64,000 nucleotides of DNA from Gymnogyps californianus. Lineage: Eukaryota > Chordata > Aves > Accipitriformes > Cathartidae. The stretch spans positions 682,001 through 746,000 of the forward strand of contig NW_026114246.1 of NCBI RefSeq assembly GCF_018139145.2, given 5' to 3'. The notes under the pieces are model-generated. The model saw nothing but the letters and a program-made list of their open reading frames with translations, was not told the origin of the DNA and did no database searches. Below are positions 36,492 through 49,865 of this stretch, piece by piece. Numbering within the stretch: position 1 is the first letter of the stretch; each line of letters begins with the position of its first letter. The position numbers were made by a program, and so were the translations under genes.

Positions 36492-39400
36492 GTAACACCC
36501 TTACGTGTTTTCTGAAATGAAGTTTTATGTATCAGTGGTATGCACACATATAGAGACAAAGGGCTAAATTTGCTCTGCATCTGGCTTGCTGGCCTTGGGT
36601 TAAATCTTTCAGTGTTTACTCAGGTAAACTGTTGCTAAAAATACAAAAAACACATCAGTGACAATTTTCATTCTGTGCCAAAGGTCTAGATGTTGTTGGG
36701 AATTTTATTGGTCAGAGGTTACTGTGTTTGGCTGTGTATCTCTGAAAGAAACCACATCTGCCTATACTGCTGATACATTAAAGATTAATGGGTTTGTTTA
36801 CAAACCCTGGAGATCAAGTGGTATGAAAACATCTATTACTCTTTGATGTATGTTAGGTATCTTAAATCTCTGATCTAGTAGATAATAAATATGAAGTAAT
36901 CTGAAGATGGAGATACTCCAATTGACCACCTTGTTTGAGGTGTGCATGGTGGTGTGTGCATTTTGCAGTGTCAGACAGTCAGATGAGATGTTTAAAGCTG
37001 CTGGGGTTTGTCAGTTTGGCCACGCATTAAACTCTCTTGGTGCCTTTGTAAGGATGATGGTCTGCCACTATGTTCTTAGTTGGAGTTGTTCATCCTTTGC
37101 CCTTATTATCATAAAAAGATGTTGCTCACCTGTTATCCTTTCATCATCTTTCTAGCTGAAACATGCTTCTGAGGTTCAGGTTGCTGTTTGTATGGAGCTT
37201 TGTGATCCATCGGAGAGAAAGAAACTCCAAAAATGAAAGAATCATCTGCTATATAACTAGTGACCCTTGTTCAGATAAATAGAAATTTGTAGCACTATAT
37301 ATGTGTAGATGATTTCCCAGCTGTGAAGTTAATACTATTCATATATTCTTCACCATTGTGAGAAGACTAGCCCATCATTCATTCTTTTTGCTGTTATATA
37401 TGATCAGGGATGCGTGGGGATTAGAGCTGTAAAAGAGACCAAGAAAACATCACATATGCTGTACAGAAATGGGTGTGTGTAAGTTATCTGAGAAAATGTG
37501 TGAGCTTCTTTATTGAAAATTATTTTGGAGATTGATAAGTGGTGTTCTGCACCCCAAGAGGCAGAGCTTGAATTGTCACCCACGATGAATCAGTCTTTTG
37601 TGCCCTTATGTGACATTTCCAAGGTTTTTGCATCTGGAACAGTACCTTGAGTTTTACGATAAAAGAGTTGGAAGAGTTTTTTCAACAGATCAAAAAGGCA
37701 GGCTTTCGGGAGGTATGCATTATTGCTGGGAAAAACTGAGGAGGCAGAGTTGGTACAAAGTGCACAATTTGTTGCTATTTTAAAAAGTAAGCTTTTCACT
37801 AAAATTACATGCATCAAAGTCAGATTTCCATTCTCCTGTCAAATCTTGAAAATTGTGAGTGGAAATTTAAAAAAACAATATTATTTTGAAGAGAAAAGGG
37901 AAGTGTGCAATCTAACCTTAGAGGAGTTGTTCTGTTAGCTGCTGTGGCATTGTGTTCTGATAACAACTTTAAAGTATTTTAAATTTGGAGAGAAGGATGA
38001 CCTTGGTAATGCCTCGTGTTTGGGAGTAGAGGATTTTAAAGTGAGTTGTCAACTAATAATAGGATTATTTGTAAGCTTCTGGAAAAAAACAAAGGGAAAG
38101 ATTTTTTATTAGGTGGAATAAAACAGCAGATGATATATACTATTTAAATACTATATTCTCAAGCTTTAAGACTATATAGAGTTCTTTGTAATATTTTTGG
38201 AGACTTTACTTTGAGGAGAGGATTGGCAATAATAAGATAGGTGCTTGACTCAACCCATATTTCCTTCAACTTGCGTGTCTCTGTCTCTGTTTCCTTTATA
38301 GTTCTGTTTAAATTTGCACTTATTGGTTAGGTTTACCATGCTGAACCAGGGAAAGTTCATCTAAATGAGCTTCCACTAGAGCAGTGCATGAGCATGATGT
38401 ATGTAGAGCTGATTTTGTGCCAGAACACTGTCCTGGAACTGGTTGGAGAAATGTACAGCCGGTCTGCGTGCAGCAGCACCTCTGGGCTAACACTGCCTTC
38501 AACACAATATTATCCCTGGTACATACTTGCCATCAGAAAATGGCATGGGCTTGAGATATTGGTCTCTTGAGTGTCCATGTTCATCATAGGAATAGGGTTA
38601 GAGCTGGGTTACGTGTTTGTTGTTGTCATTCCCTTTACAAAATAGGCAAACTGGAAGAAAACTGAGGGGAAGATGTTTTTTACCCCCAATATATTGCTGT
38701 TTTATTACTTTTAAGAGTTACTTGTAAAAAGGTATAACTTTTCAGTTCCAAATTGTAAACTTCAGATGAAAATATGAACTGTTTGGTGTTCTTACAGCGT
38801 AAGAGCTTTCTTTTAAATTTACTAACTGGGATAGTTGTCAGTATTTGAGAATTATTGTCTGTATAGACCAAACAAAAATCACTTGGTGATAATAGATCAT
38901 CTGAAAAATAGAGTTGATGCGTCTTTGTTTCAGTGTTTTATTTTCTAGTGTACAACTTCTTCGTGCAGTAAAATGACCCCAAAGTGCACTTAGAAGTGGT
39001 AGAAACAGCAGGCTGATTGACATATTGCTTACATGGCCATGACTTTAAAAAGATGAACTCTGAAGTTAGGAGTACTTCTCCATTTTTCTTCTACATAGTG
39101 CAAATGTATTGTCCACTTGGGATAAAAACTGAAGCCTTTTCTAGACTCCATTTCTATATTACCCTAGACCTGAGAAGGACCAAAAAATAAAGGCTGCTAT
39201 GCCCAAAACATACCCATATCTGTGGGTAGAATATTAGACTGCCTTGTCCTGTTATGGGTTTGCTCTACTGCAGATAGTTGAACAGCTGCTTAATGTGATT
39301 TGGAAGTATGTTTTGTGGTATGGACTGAGAAGTCTGCATGTCTGGGGTTTTTGAATCATTTCTGCAACTTTTCTTCTGCAAAAAGAAGGCCAGAGAATCT

Positions 39401-39769
39401 CTGAGCCAGAGACAAAATTTTCCCTCCGTTTGGGCTTTATCTTTTCTCCTAGAATTATGAACCAAAGCCATGTAAGCCCCGCTATTGCTTTGTCTGCGTA
39501 TCAGCAGGAAAATGTGTTAACCATCGTGCTTTTAATTGCTCTGGGGTCCAGGTCTTTCTTCCTCCTGTGTTGAGGACATCATACATGATCTGAAGTATGC
39601 AGAAAGGGATTGTCATTTTGGTCACTTGTGTAAAACATGTGGACCAATGGACTGTGGGAATATTTTCAAACTGCTTATTATCTTATTAATATTGTAAGTA
39701 TTTTATGAAATGGCAATAACTTCAATAGGAGATTTTAAAAGATTCCTCTCCTTTATCTTGTGCACCCAG

Positions 39770-39880
39770 TGTTTAAGGAATTTTCTGTGAGGGAAGGAAG
39801 AGTTGAAGTTCCTGCTCCAGAAGAGACAGAGGAAGGATTTGAACTCTCACATGCCAGTTGAGGACCAGCTTCTGGTTTAG
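39770..39880 (+). repeat. Possible ancient amniote SINE/LINE fragment
   Basis: The words 'tcctgctccagaagagacag' and 'ggatttgaactctcacatgc' resemble the 'ctgctccaaat...ggatttgaacccaggtctcccacat' stretch of a widespread old amniote repeat. The match is from memory and diverged. Confidence 0.35.
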
Positions 39881-40822
39881 TAGGCTTGAAAACTAAGCTG
39901 CACTTTTATCATTTCTTTTGCAGAACTGGTGTATCTTTCAAGAAATACTAGTTTCAGTTGCTTTAATTTTGAGAAGAAAAGCAGCCTCCCATCTTCATTT
40001 GTAATGGATAATGCCTTCTTTTCTGTGTTTTTAAGGTCTACTGGTGGAAATTCCCTAGGCATTCTTGGCAAAATAATTCCTAAATATTAATTGCTAGAGC
40101 TTCACTCAACTGATGAGATCTTCTGACTTAAATAATCTTCAACATAAATGCTCACTGCAGGCCCATGCAAGTTCAGGTTCAGAAAATTTATGCACATGTG
40201 AGAATTTGAGATAGTGTATGCTAGTACTGTAGCTCATGCTGATCTGGCTATCTTGTCTTGATATTTGCTTAGTGAGAGTAGAGAAGTTATGGGGTTTGGG
40301 GTTTCTTTCATTCAAGTTTTGTTTGAGGAATTGGCCTCTTGTGATTCCTGAAAGTGGAAGAAATACTGACTAACTTGCTGTTTCATCTCTGCTTTCCAGA
40401 TTTCTCCTTTCTCTTAACATTATGATGTTAACACTTGATAAACTTTTGGTTATGATTTTTGCAAAACAGATTTGAGAAAGTGGCCTAAATGTTTTCTAAG
40501 ATATAGGCAGCAATTCCATTTCCTCTGCATGCCAAGATTTAAAAGAATTATTTAAAAAAATATCTGAATGACCCTTTTGCTTCTTGATCACCATTTGTGA
40601 AAAGTAAAATAAGGCAAATGGTCTTATTTACCTGAAGCAAACTTAATTCTAGAAATGTCTAAAGAATATTTAAATAATGTTCTGGGAGTGTTTTTAGAAT
40701 ATCTTACAAAATTATAGGCAAAAAAACCATTCCAGCTGGGAATGCATCAAAATTTCAAGCATCGAAAAACCCCAAACAGCACTGAAACCTGGAGCTCTCT
40801 ATAACATTTTCAGCGAATTATT

Positions 40823-40847
40823 GGGGGGTGGGGGGTGGGGGGTGGGG
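40823..40847 (+). repeat. G-rich tract, G6-T-G6-T-G6-T-G4
   Basis: Four G runs are separated by single T loops. This is an ideal intramolecular G-quadruplex pattern with minimal loops, on the sense strand of the SNX18 intron, so it could form in the pre-mRNA as well as in DNA. Confidence 0.85.
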
Positions 40848-41006
40848 TATGTGTGTTCATAAATAAATCAGACTGGTCAAAATTCACACCTAAAATTTTA
40901 TAACACAATTTAAAAGCAATGTTGTTCTCTCTTGCTTGCTTTCTAGCCTCTTAAATTTGTTGTGCAGACATGTTTTTTCTGTCCCTATTTTTCCTTTATC
41001 CACCTT

Positions 41007-41026
41007 CCCCCCCCCCCCCCCCCCCC
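41007..41026 (+). repeat. Homopolymer C20 tract
   Basis: Twenty consecutive C bases, about 160 bases downstream of the G-quadruplex motif. The opposite strand is G20. Length is likely to vary between individuals and to be error-prone in sequencing. Confidence 0.85.
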
Positions 41027-43169
41027 ATCTCTCAGATACATACACTTTGCATGGGGTTCAACTCAGGTAACTTTACTGTCTAAGAGCTAGGCATGTAATC
41101 CTAGCCAGATGACCCTCACAACAGTAAAAAGAGATGGGTACCTACATTTCATCTGTTTAAGGACTTTGATGAAAAAGGATGGATTGCTCTAAGACGACTG
41201 TTGTATTTCTTGCCCTCTCAGCTTCCCCATTGCTGTTACAGCAATGATGTAGTGTTGTCTGCTTGCTGCTGAATCACCCAATATTACCTCCCAGTAACCT
41301 GAAGGAAACTGAGACTTTTAGATGGCTAAAATATGAAAGAATCTAGAAACTGTATAAAATTATAGCTTCCTTGGTGTATGTAAATCACACAGAGAACAAC
41401 AATGAGCAAGACTAAAATTGAGCAATGACCTTACTTGAAGAAGATTAAACAGGGAAAAAAAATTTGACTTCTATGTCCTGTCTACCTAAAAGATGCATGG
41501 GTCTTCTTAAATATGTTTGGTTTTTCTCTTTTCCTCTCCCTCCCCCATCTCTTCTTACCTTACCTTACCTTCTAAAGGAGCATTCATGCAGTCATGATGT
41601 GTTTCTCTTTCCTGTTACCTTTTGGAACCCATTAGCCTGATATCATACAAATTCGATGATGGAGAGATGTTTCATAGCTGATAAAATCCCAGTGATTTTT
41701 TTCAAAAACAGCTGGTAGCAGAGGAAGAGTATAACTGTTCCTCCCATGGGAAAGACTGCATGCATTACTGCACACCAGAAAGTCTATCCAGACTGCCCAT
41801 TTAGTCCCAACAGGCTGGAAAAGTTTTGATCAGAGCTCACACCCATAGATTTGACCAAAGGCAGTACATATTGTCAGCTCTTGTGCTCTTACAGGTACTT
41901 GCTCACCGCAGGCATTAAGGCCCTGTCTACTGGGAAAACCTTGTAGATAGCTAGAGAGTAGCAGGACAGTGTAGATATTGAAGAAGTAAAAATTATTTTG
42001 TAGAAAAAGAAAGTAATTTTATTTCAAAGACTATGTAATACCTTTTCAGCTTGAAGCTTATGAAGAATCTAGATGGTGAGATGGTTCTCTCTTGCAGCTG
42101 AGAGAACTCCAGGTCTTGCTAAAAGGACTTCCATCCAAACAGGGAAGACAAGAATTGGTAGACTGAAAACAGAAAGTAGCTCCCAGAGCTCTTCCAAGTC
42201 TTTGTAAACACATTATTAAAAACAAGCTGGCCGATTTTTCTATTTTGCAAGTCACCTTTGAAACAAGGGCATGTTTCAGCCTTTCCAGCATCTTTCCATG
42301 ACTTCATCGTTAGACTTTGTTTGAACAATTAAAATGTCAAGTTAATGTGTGCAGACTGTATAAACTCATCCAGCTGGTACCTTACTTATTTTAAATTGCC
42401 TGGTTCAAATAGCACAGAATTTGAAATTCTAATTTAAAAAAAAATGAAATCACGTTTGGCTTAGCCCCCAAAACATTAGTTTTATCAGCAGATTAGAGCA
42501 AACAAATGGCAAATGCTTTCTACACAATCTTGTTTATATCTTTCACAAAGGCCATGAGAATTTAAATTAAAAATAAAAAACCCACTAGTGAAAAGTGAGT
42601 TTTGGAGTGGATGTCTCATGAAATCAATAACAGAATAGATAGATACATTTAATCAATCTATTCAGGTCTTGTCAGTGATTGTTCTTGTAGCAGAGCAGGG
42701 AGAAGAAATGGTTTCAGCCTTTGTTTTAGGTAGGTACACATCGTGGGTGGACAACTTCCGTAATCATGATGAACTGAACTACCCTCTTTATGCCTACATG
42801 CAATTCTTTCATAACAATGTGAAAAGCAGATTCATGCTATGATTCATGCTACATTGCATTTTTGTCCCGTGGTAAAAAGCAATTTGCTATTTATTTTTTT
42901 CAGACTTACCATTTTGAATCATTATATGCATGAATAGCTATGCCAGCTAACTGGCAGTATACTGAAGAAAGATCCATTTTCTCAAATATCATGATAATGA
43001 CACTACATTTTCAAGTTGCTTGCAGTTTTATATAAGTCCAAACTCAAAGGGGCAGATCCCTTCCTACTAAAAAGGCAAACAATTCTCTTCTGCCTTTATA
43101 ATACTGTAATATTCTCTATATGTTATAATATGTACTATATTGATAATTTAATAAAGCTTTTGTATTTAC

Positions 43170-43260
43170 AATTTTAAATTAATTAATATATAATATAACG
43201 ATATATAATATATAGCATTTCTTATATATAATATGAATATAGCATTATATTATAATGTTC
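43170..43260. repeat. AT-rich simple repeat (TATAATATA-like)
   Basis: A run of imperfect ATATA/ATAATA words with almost no G or C. It is probably a decayed microsatellite with potential for strand separation. Confidence 0.6.
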
Positions 43261-43675
43261 ACGTGTTCTGCTTTTGAATTATATAATATATTTTAATTGG
43301 TTACATTAATGATGGTTTACCTTGCATATTTTTTACTGCAACAAGGAGTCTACTTCTTTTTGTCCTTACAGAGATACTGCAGCATTCAGATTTCTGAGAG
43401 AGAGCATTTAAAGGACACTAGGGAAAAAGTGGAGCAGTATCTGCATTTCATTTGGATCTTGACTCTTTTCATATGAATTTATGTAAAATCTCTATGCATG
43501 TTGTATTTGCTCATCTTAGGACAATAGTGGAGCTAAGCAGATGATGATGGACAAGCAAACATCATAAATTGTGCTCGCTTTTTGCTTCCCTTCAGCCTTA
43601 CAGAGAACAACATCCAAAAGCAGGTCTTTCATAGCGCCCCGATAAAGTAGGGATGTATGAGTAGGTGGAACCTGC

Positions 43676-44259
43676 TGTCCTGGTTTTGGCTGGGACAGAG
43701 TTAACTCTCTTCTTAGTAGCTGGTACAGTGCTGGGTTTTGGATTTCGTGTGAGAATGATGTTGATAACACTCTGATGTTTTAGTTGTTGCTAAGTAGCAC
43801 TTATCCTAAGTTAAGGACTTTTCAGTTTCCCATGCTCTGCCAGCAAGCAGGTGTGCAAGAAGCTGGGAGGGAGCATAGCCAGGACAGCTGACCCGAACTA
43901 GCCAAAGGGTATTCCATACCATGGAACGTCATGCCCAGTATAGAAACGGGGGAGTTGGCCGGGAGGCGCGGATTGTGGCTCTGGCATCAGTCAGCGGGTG
44001 GTGAGCAATTGCATTGTGCATCACTGGTTTTTTTCCTTCCCCCCCCTTCCTTTTTTTGTTATATTCCTTTTCATTACTATTATTATTATATTTCATTATT
44101 ACTATTGTTAGTATTATATTTTACTTCAATTATTAAACTGTTCTTATCTCAACCCACGAGTTTTACTTTTTTTTCCTTTCCTCCTCCTCACCCCACTGGG
44201 AGGGGGAGGGGGAAGCAGCTGCGTGGTGCTTAGTTGCTGACTGGGGTTAAACCACGACA
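43676..44259 (+). mobile_element. Solo LTR, family A (subfamily A1), in SNX18 intron, sense
   Basis: It starts TGTCCTGGTTTTGGCTGGG and ends GGTTAAACCACGACA. The first 138 bases are nearly identical to the LTRs at 60060-60648 and 63863. It carries an AGTATAGAAAC sequence at the TATA position and an ATTAAACTG signal before the end. No target duplication is seen: CCTGC precedes it and ACAGC follows. The right flank begins with a short inverted piece of the same LTR end, so the locus was probably rearranged. Confidence 0.88.
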
Positions 44260-44260
44260 A

Positions 44261-44277
44261 CAGCTGAAACCAGGACA
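44261..44277 (-). repeat. Inverted 17-base family A LTR terminus
   Basis: The 17 bases CAGCTGAAACCAGGACA match the inverted start of family A LTRs (CAGCCGAAACCAGGACA) at all but one position. They lie directly after the plus-oriented LTR, with no more LTR sequence beyond. This is probably the leftover of a second, inverted LTR removed by deletion. Confidence 0.5.
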
Positions 44278-44282
44278 GATGA

Positions 44283-44883
44283 TGTGATAAACGACCGAGT
44301 CCTGAAATAATACGTTAATAGGAACTTGGTTTATTAGCGAATAAAGGCAAGCAAACAGCACTGGGTGCGCGGGGAGCCTAGGCTCTACCAACACGCACCC
44401 CTACAGACAGCAGCATATAGTGTTTATAGTCTATACTCTTACATATTCAACAGGGTGATGCAATATGCAAATTGTCCTTCGCTTCGTATTAAAATGAGTT
44501 TCGCAAGTCCCTTTCACATGCGCCCTGCCTCCTGGTGGTCTTGGGCGAGGGTCTCGGGATGAAGTAAGAGTCTTCCTCAGCGACCTTTATACAGACTTTT
44601 AAGGTTGAACTTTTCACCTTCTTATCTCGCGTATGTCTTCTGTCGTTCCTTCTGGTAATCAACCGTCCCCCAACCGGTTTTAAGCTTGTAACACTTAGAA
44701 ACTTACAACCCCATAGACAAAGGAACTTCTGCAGTTTGCGATTACACAAGCTTCCCCGTCAAGGTCCGCAGTTGCATTAAAACAATGGTGCTTTCACTCA
44801 ACTATGTCTTCACATCTACATGAACCAATCCTCCCTCTTCTATTCTGTTTTTACTCACACGAATCAAATTCACATTTCTCACA
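44283..44883 (-). mobile_element. Solo LTR of a different family, with target duplication GATGA
   Basis: The 601-base segment starts TGTGATAAACG and ends ATTTCTCACA, giving perfect TGTGA/TCACA inverted ends. GATGA occurs at 44278-44282 and 44884-44888. Read on the minus strand it shows an LTR layout: TATA-like words (ACTATAAACACTATA) around 44420, a G-rich transcription-start region (GGGGTGCGTGTTGG), and an AATAAA signal near 44330-44345 followed by the end. The base content and ends are unrelated to families A and B. The orientation is inferred from the order of TATA box and poly(A) signal. Confidence 0.8.
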
Positions 44884-46430
44884 GATGATTACACTGTAAT
44901 AGACCAACTTAAACTCTGGAAAAACAGAGATTTATGTTAAAAGCCTGTTTGGTGCCACTTTTTAGATGTAAGCTAGTAAGAAGTACTTAAAATCACTGAA
45001 AGGTTTCATCTTGGTACTTCTGCAAATTGCGATTGCTTAAATTTTCAAGTGTCCACCCTGAAAAGCATGACCGGCTTTTCAAGGGGCAAACGTACTGCAT
45101 TTCTAGCAACCAGCCTAGTTTTAAGTTTCACTCCTTTCTGTAGCCCCAGTCTGCAGCATCAGCTGAAGCCGTACCAAAGAAAAACTCCTTAAATGGTACA
45201 TATGAGTGCTGAAAAGCACAGACTGTCTTAGAATTGGGCAAAACCAGCATTACCTAGTGTTTACCTCTCAGGCTGTGGTGCAAAATGCTATGTTTGTGAT
45301 AATGAACAGCAATATACACAATTTAGCTGGATTTTAAAATCAAATTATTCCTGACAGGCCTCCTTTCAGACATCACTGTAGGTACCTGTAAGTCAGAACT
45401 ACTCATGAACACAGTTTAAACATGCTGTAGTGGCTGAAATAAGGTCGTTTGTTTGCTGAAAACACTGTCTGCGTACAATACATCTAAAGATACTTTAGTT
45501 TTAAAGTCACTGCATTCAAGATTTGAATGGAAAACTTCCATCCGATTTTGCATAATTTTTACATGCGGTTACCTAGCAGTATGGGCTTTTTTTGTTTTGT
45601 TAATGGGGTTATGCGTGGCAGTAGGTGCAATAGACAGGTAATTCTGTAGCATTTATTTCATTTATTTTGCCATCTTGCTCTCACCTCCTATTATCAACTA
45701 TTTCAAGGGCAAACTATGGCTTGTTGCTTGCATAGCAGTGTGGTGTAACATGGCCCAGTGAAACATTCGTACTGGAGATGCTGCACACCAAAACTTGTAG
45801 ATTCCTCTGGGGGACTCTAGAGTTGAAATGCACATTGCCAATGTGATAATTTAAATATTTTTCAGTAGCATGAGCATTTTGGAACATGCACAGGTATGAT
45901 TACAGTCCTTGTAGATCTGGATAAATAAATTGGCCGTGTATGCTCTTCCTATGTGTGTGTACACCAACTTGCAGATGTATGCACAATGAGTCTAATCAGG
46001 TCTTAAATATGGCATTATTAAAAAAAAAAGATTAGTTGGACATGTATCGTGTCCATTAACACTGGTAGCTCTTTAAAATTGAGTGACATTTGACATTGCA
46101 TTCTAACACCATCATTAATCAGTTATATATTAATTAAATCAATGTAGATGTTAAAACCACCAGATGAGATTAAAATTAATCAAATTTCTGAAATCTCTAG
46201 CAAAGACTGTTTTATTTTTGTATGATCTCTGAATTGTGCAGATTAGAAGGTGATTTCATTTTGAACTGAAGAATGCATCTCTGGGTGATAGCTTTCAATG
46301 AGCTTTGCAACTGGGTAACTGGAAGAACAAATAATTCTGTCTAACATTAATAATCCTGCAGTCAGTCAATAACCTAGATGTTAGCAGAGTACTGTAATTT
46401 ATGAGCCTAGATTTATAGGATAGTAGTATT
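44884..46430. other. SNX18 intron, unique sequence
   Basis: Intronic DNA without recognisable exons or transposons. The open frame at 45453-45641 is hydrophobic but short and matches no family I know. Confidence 0.5.
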
Positions 46431-47014
46431 TGTCCTGGTTTCGGCTGGGATAGAGTTAATTTTCTTCCTAGTAGCTGGTATAGTGCTGTGTTTTGGATTT
46501 AGTAGGAAAATAATGTTGATAAAACACTGATGTCTTTAGTTGTTGCTAAGTAGTGTTTATACTAAGTCAAGGATTTTTCAGCTTCTCATGCCCAGCCAGC
46601 AAGAAGGCTGGAGGGGGCACAAGAAGTTGGGAGGGGACACAGCCAGGACAGCTGACCCAAACTGGCCAAAGGGCTATTCCATACCATATGACATCATGCC
46701 CAGTATATAAACTGGGGGAGTTGGCTGGGAGGGGTGGATTGCTGCTCGGGAACTAACTGGGCATCGGTCGGCGAGTGGTGAGCAATTGCATTGTGCATCA
46801 CTTGTTTTGTATATTCTAATTCTTTTAGTATTACTATTGTCATATTATTATTATCATTATCATTGTTTTTCCTTCCTTTCTGTCCTATTAAACTGTCTTT
46901 ATCTCAACCCACGAGTTTTACTTTTTTTCGATTCTCTCCCTCATCCCACTGGGTGGGGGGAGTGAGCAAGCGGCTGCGTGGTGCTTAGTTGCTGGCTGGG
47001 GTTAAACCACGACA
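46431..47014 (+). mobile_element. Solo LTR, family A (subfamily A2), target duplication GTATT, sense
   Basis: It starts TGTCCTGGTTTCGGCTGGG and ends GGTTAAACCACGACA. GTATT lies at 46426-46430 and 47015-47019. It has a CAGTATATAAACTGG TATA box near 46700 and a TATTAAACTG signal near 46887. It closely resembles the LTRs at 25197 and 52454. Confidence 0.94.
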
Positions 47015-49784
47015 GTATTTTATTCTGGGGGTTTTTTTGAGCAATGGGCAACGAAACAATAAAAAATATACCTCACTTTTTAACTGTTGTTAGGCTGCAG
47101 ATTCTAAAAGCATTATAGCCATTTTCACATATCTATACACCCACCCCCCCATAATACTAAATAATTAAAATTTGATATATTTTATTTTTATATTTCTAAC
47201 TTTCATTATGGAAAATAGAACTTTTTAAAAATAGTTTTCCACCATCAAGAAGCATATCATCTTTGAATTAGAAAGCCTGGTTTTGAAAACTCTATTGTGT
47301 TGGCACTTTCAGAAAAAAACAAGTGACTTCATCATTTTGCCTTTGATGTTGAAGATCACTTGCTTTTTTCTGTTTAAAACTGTAAAACCAGATTTTAAAG
47401 TAGCGAGTCATTCCTACGTTAGTTACTGTAATGCTACTTTTTCCCTGTGACATTTCTTTTATACAGTTAAGTCTCTACTGGAGAAGTCTTCTGTTTTTAA
47501 TTTCAGGCAAATTCCCATTATGCTGCTTTCCATTCTAAATCATGGCCAGAAAATGTAAAGAATTTGCAGAATCTTAACTTAATGTAGGCTTCTTTTGTTA
47601 ATCTGTGCTCAAAGCATTCTTAAGCAAATAATCTGTCAACATAGTAAAATCTCTCTTCTACTACATTGAGAGAGGGAAGTTTGGGGGCTTTTTTCAGAGT
47701 AGGATTTCATGCTGTGTGTAATCTCATGTGATGCTTCTGCAACTTCCCTTGTGTTGGAGCTAATGATTTGATTGTGTAGCCCTGGGCTGAGTTGGATCAA
47801 ATAGCTAAGCCATTGATAAAACTAAGCCACCATCTCCCTCCCCTCCAGGCCAAATGCATTTTTTTAATTGGATTAGTCATTTGAGTCATCCTGTAACATC
47901 TTTGCTAGATCTGTTGTAAGTGGGACAGCCATGTAGACAGACAGGCTTGTTCTGGCAGCAGTCTGCTGGATTAGAGATAATGTTGTTTCTTCCACAGTTT
48001 TTTATTTCAGAAGGAGGGTAAATAAAAAATGTGCTATATGCACATGGGCTACCCAGGGCTTGCCTTTTCAAATCTTTAAGCAAAGAGCTGTAGTTAAATA
48101 ATCTCATCATTAGGTTCTTTGGTAAGGAAAAAGTAAATTTATTTCATTTTCTGCTTTTGCATCCTTTTATGAAAGCCACTAAAAGCAACATAATGACTAT
48201 ATTGTTTTCTCCCTTCTTTTCAGAGATGGTGTCTCATATTAGAGACAGTGTCTTGTAATAAAAGTAAAGCAAAGGGAGTTGTTATACTCATTCAAAGCTC
48301 TCCCTTCAATAGCGAGTAGCCTGCTTTGAAGGTCACATCATGCCTACTGTTAGGCCGTTTAATATGATGGGCAACTGAATGGTGTGGAAATGTAAGTTGG
48401 TTTACTTTCTAGTAAGTAATGTACCAAATTTTATTTTGTAGCTTGCTGACAGTAGAAAGATGAAAAATTGTTTATTGCACAGGTCATTTTATTTGCACAA
48501 GATTTCTCAGGTACAACTGCTGAAAGATTTTCTTTGTCAAGCTTGGGAGTTTCTTTAAGGAGCATAGTGTTTTCTGATCCTAGCTGTCCTTCCCCGTGAG
48601 GGAGCCATCTCTCAGAGGAGCCTTTGAACTTTGACACAAGGTCTTGGGGGAGGCTGTCGCACCAAAGCTTGTTGGCCAGGGGACTTCTCAAAGGTGGCGG
48701 TCAGGAATCTGGCACTCTTTGGTTTTGCCACAGTTACCACTGATGTCAAGGCTGGAACGATCACTCTCCTCAGGTTTTTTTCCATTCTGCCATTTTTATG
48801 GCTATTGTTTTTTTCAGTATCATTTACGAATAGGATTTACAAATAGAATAAGTATGGATTTGTGCTTGGAGCAGCTGGTGGCCAGATGCCACGTTTCCGT
48901 CCCTTGGAACGGTTACTGCTTCTCACCTGCAGCATGACTAGTGGCCCCGGCGGTGTGCCAGCCTGCGCTCGCCTCCCTCCCAGCAGTGCCAAAGCTGGCC
49001 AGGGAAAGGCAAAGAGCCATCATGTGAGGAGCTGCACATATTGTTGGGCTGGCACCCAGCTCACTGCTTCACTCTCCCTCCCTTCCCCAGCTCCATTAAA
49101 AATATATTTCAGAAAATAACGTTCTTTGTAATATATGAAGGAGAACCACAAGACTAACTTTTTTTGTCTCCTGTGTCTTCTTTCATTCCCTTTGCAGTTG
49201 TTTTGCAATAATTCTTTAACTCAAGGTATAAAGTAGAGTAACAAGAACATGGGTATTTGCTGAAAGAAAGAGTGTTGTATTAATCATAACTGACATACAT
49301 GTAAACTGTTATCTCACTACTAGTGAAAGAAATCTATATTTGCTCTGTTTTAGCATAATTAATCACTAAAGTGAAAGAAATATTTGAATAACTGCAGTGA
49401 TAAAGGCATTACAATTATACAGGATCTAAAAAATTAACATGTTGGCTCCTATAAGCTGGGTGAGTTTTTAAGTTCAGTATTTTGGACTGAGATACTGAAG
49501 ACTGATATATTGGTGACTTAATGGATGATACACATTCCTGAGAGTGACTGGCTGTGAATTGCAGACCTCCCTGACTTCAACAGATACTTAGTGCTGCATT
49601 CTAGCAATGTTGAGCTGATGCTTCTTTGTGTTCCATCCCATATGCAATATTACTGTATGCAGTTAAATCATTGCTGCTACAGCAGTTTCTTAGATATTTT
49701 TCAGAAAAGAGTGATACAGTTATGAAGCATATCATTAATTACTGCTTGTGTTTTTTAAGAATCAAGCAAGCCTAGCTGTGGAAC

Positions 49785-49865
49785 AGATGTCCACTGTACT
49801 AAGCACTGTGCAGATAAAGAGCAAAAAAGGGCTCCTGCCCTAAAGAATTCCCTTTCTCTAGGCTT
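49785..49865 (+). repeat. Possible ancient amniote repeat fragment
   Basis: The run 'gtactaagcactgtgcagat' followed by 'ggctcctgccctaaagaatt' resembles the 'gcgctgtacagacacagaac...ggtccctgccccaaagagctt' stretch of a widespread old amniote repeat. The match is from memory, so this is tentative. Confidence 0.4.

Larger units (their letters stand above)
36492..43675. other. SNX18 intron, 5' portion, mostly unique sequence
   Basis: Non-coding intronic DNA. An old amniote repeat fragment may lie near 39770-39880, where 'tcctgctccagaagagacag' and 'ggatttgaactctcacat' resemble tRNA-derived amniote repeats. Simple-sequence tracts at 40823-40847, 41007-41026 and 43170-43260 are listed separately or in findings. 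No exon is visible. Confidence 0.5.
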
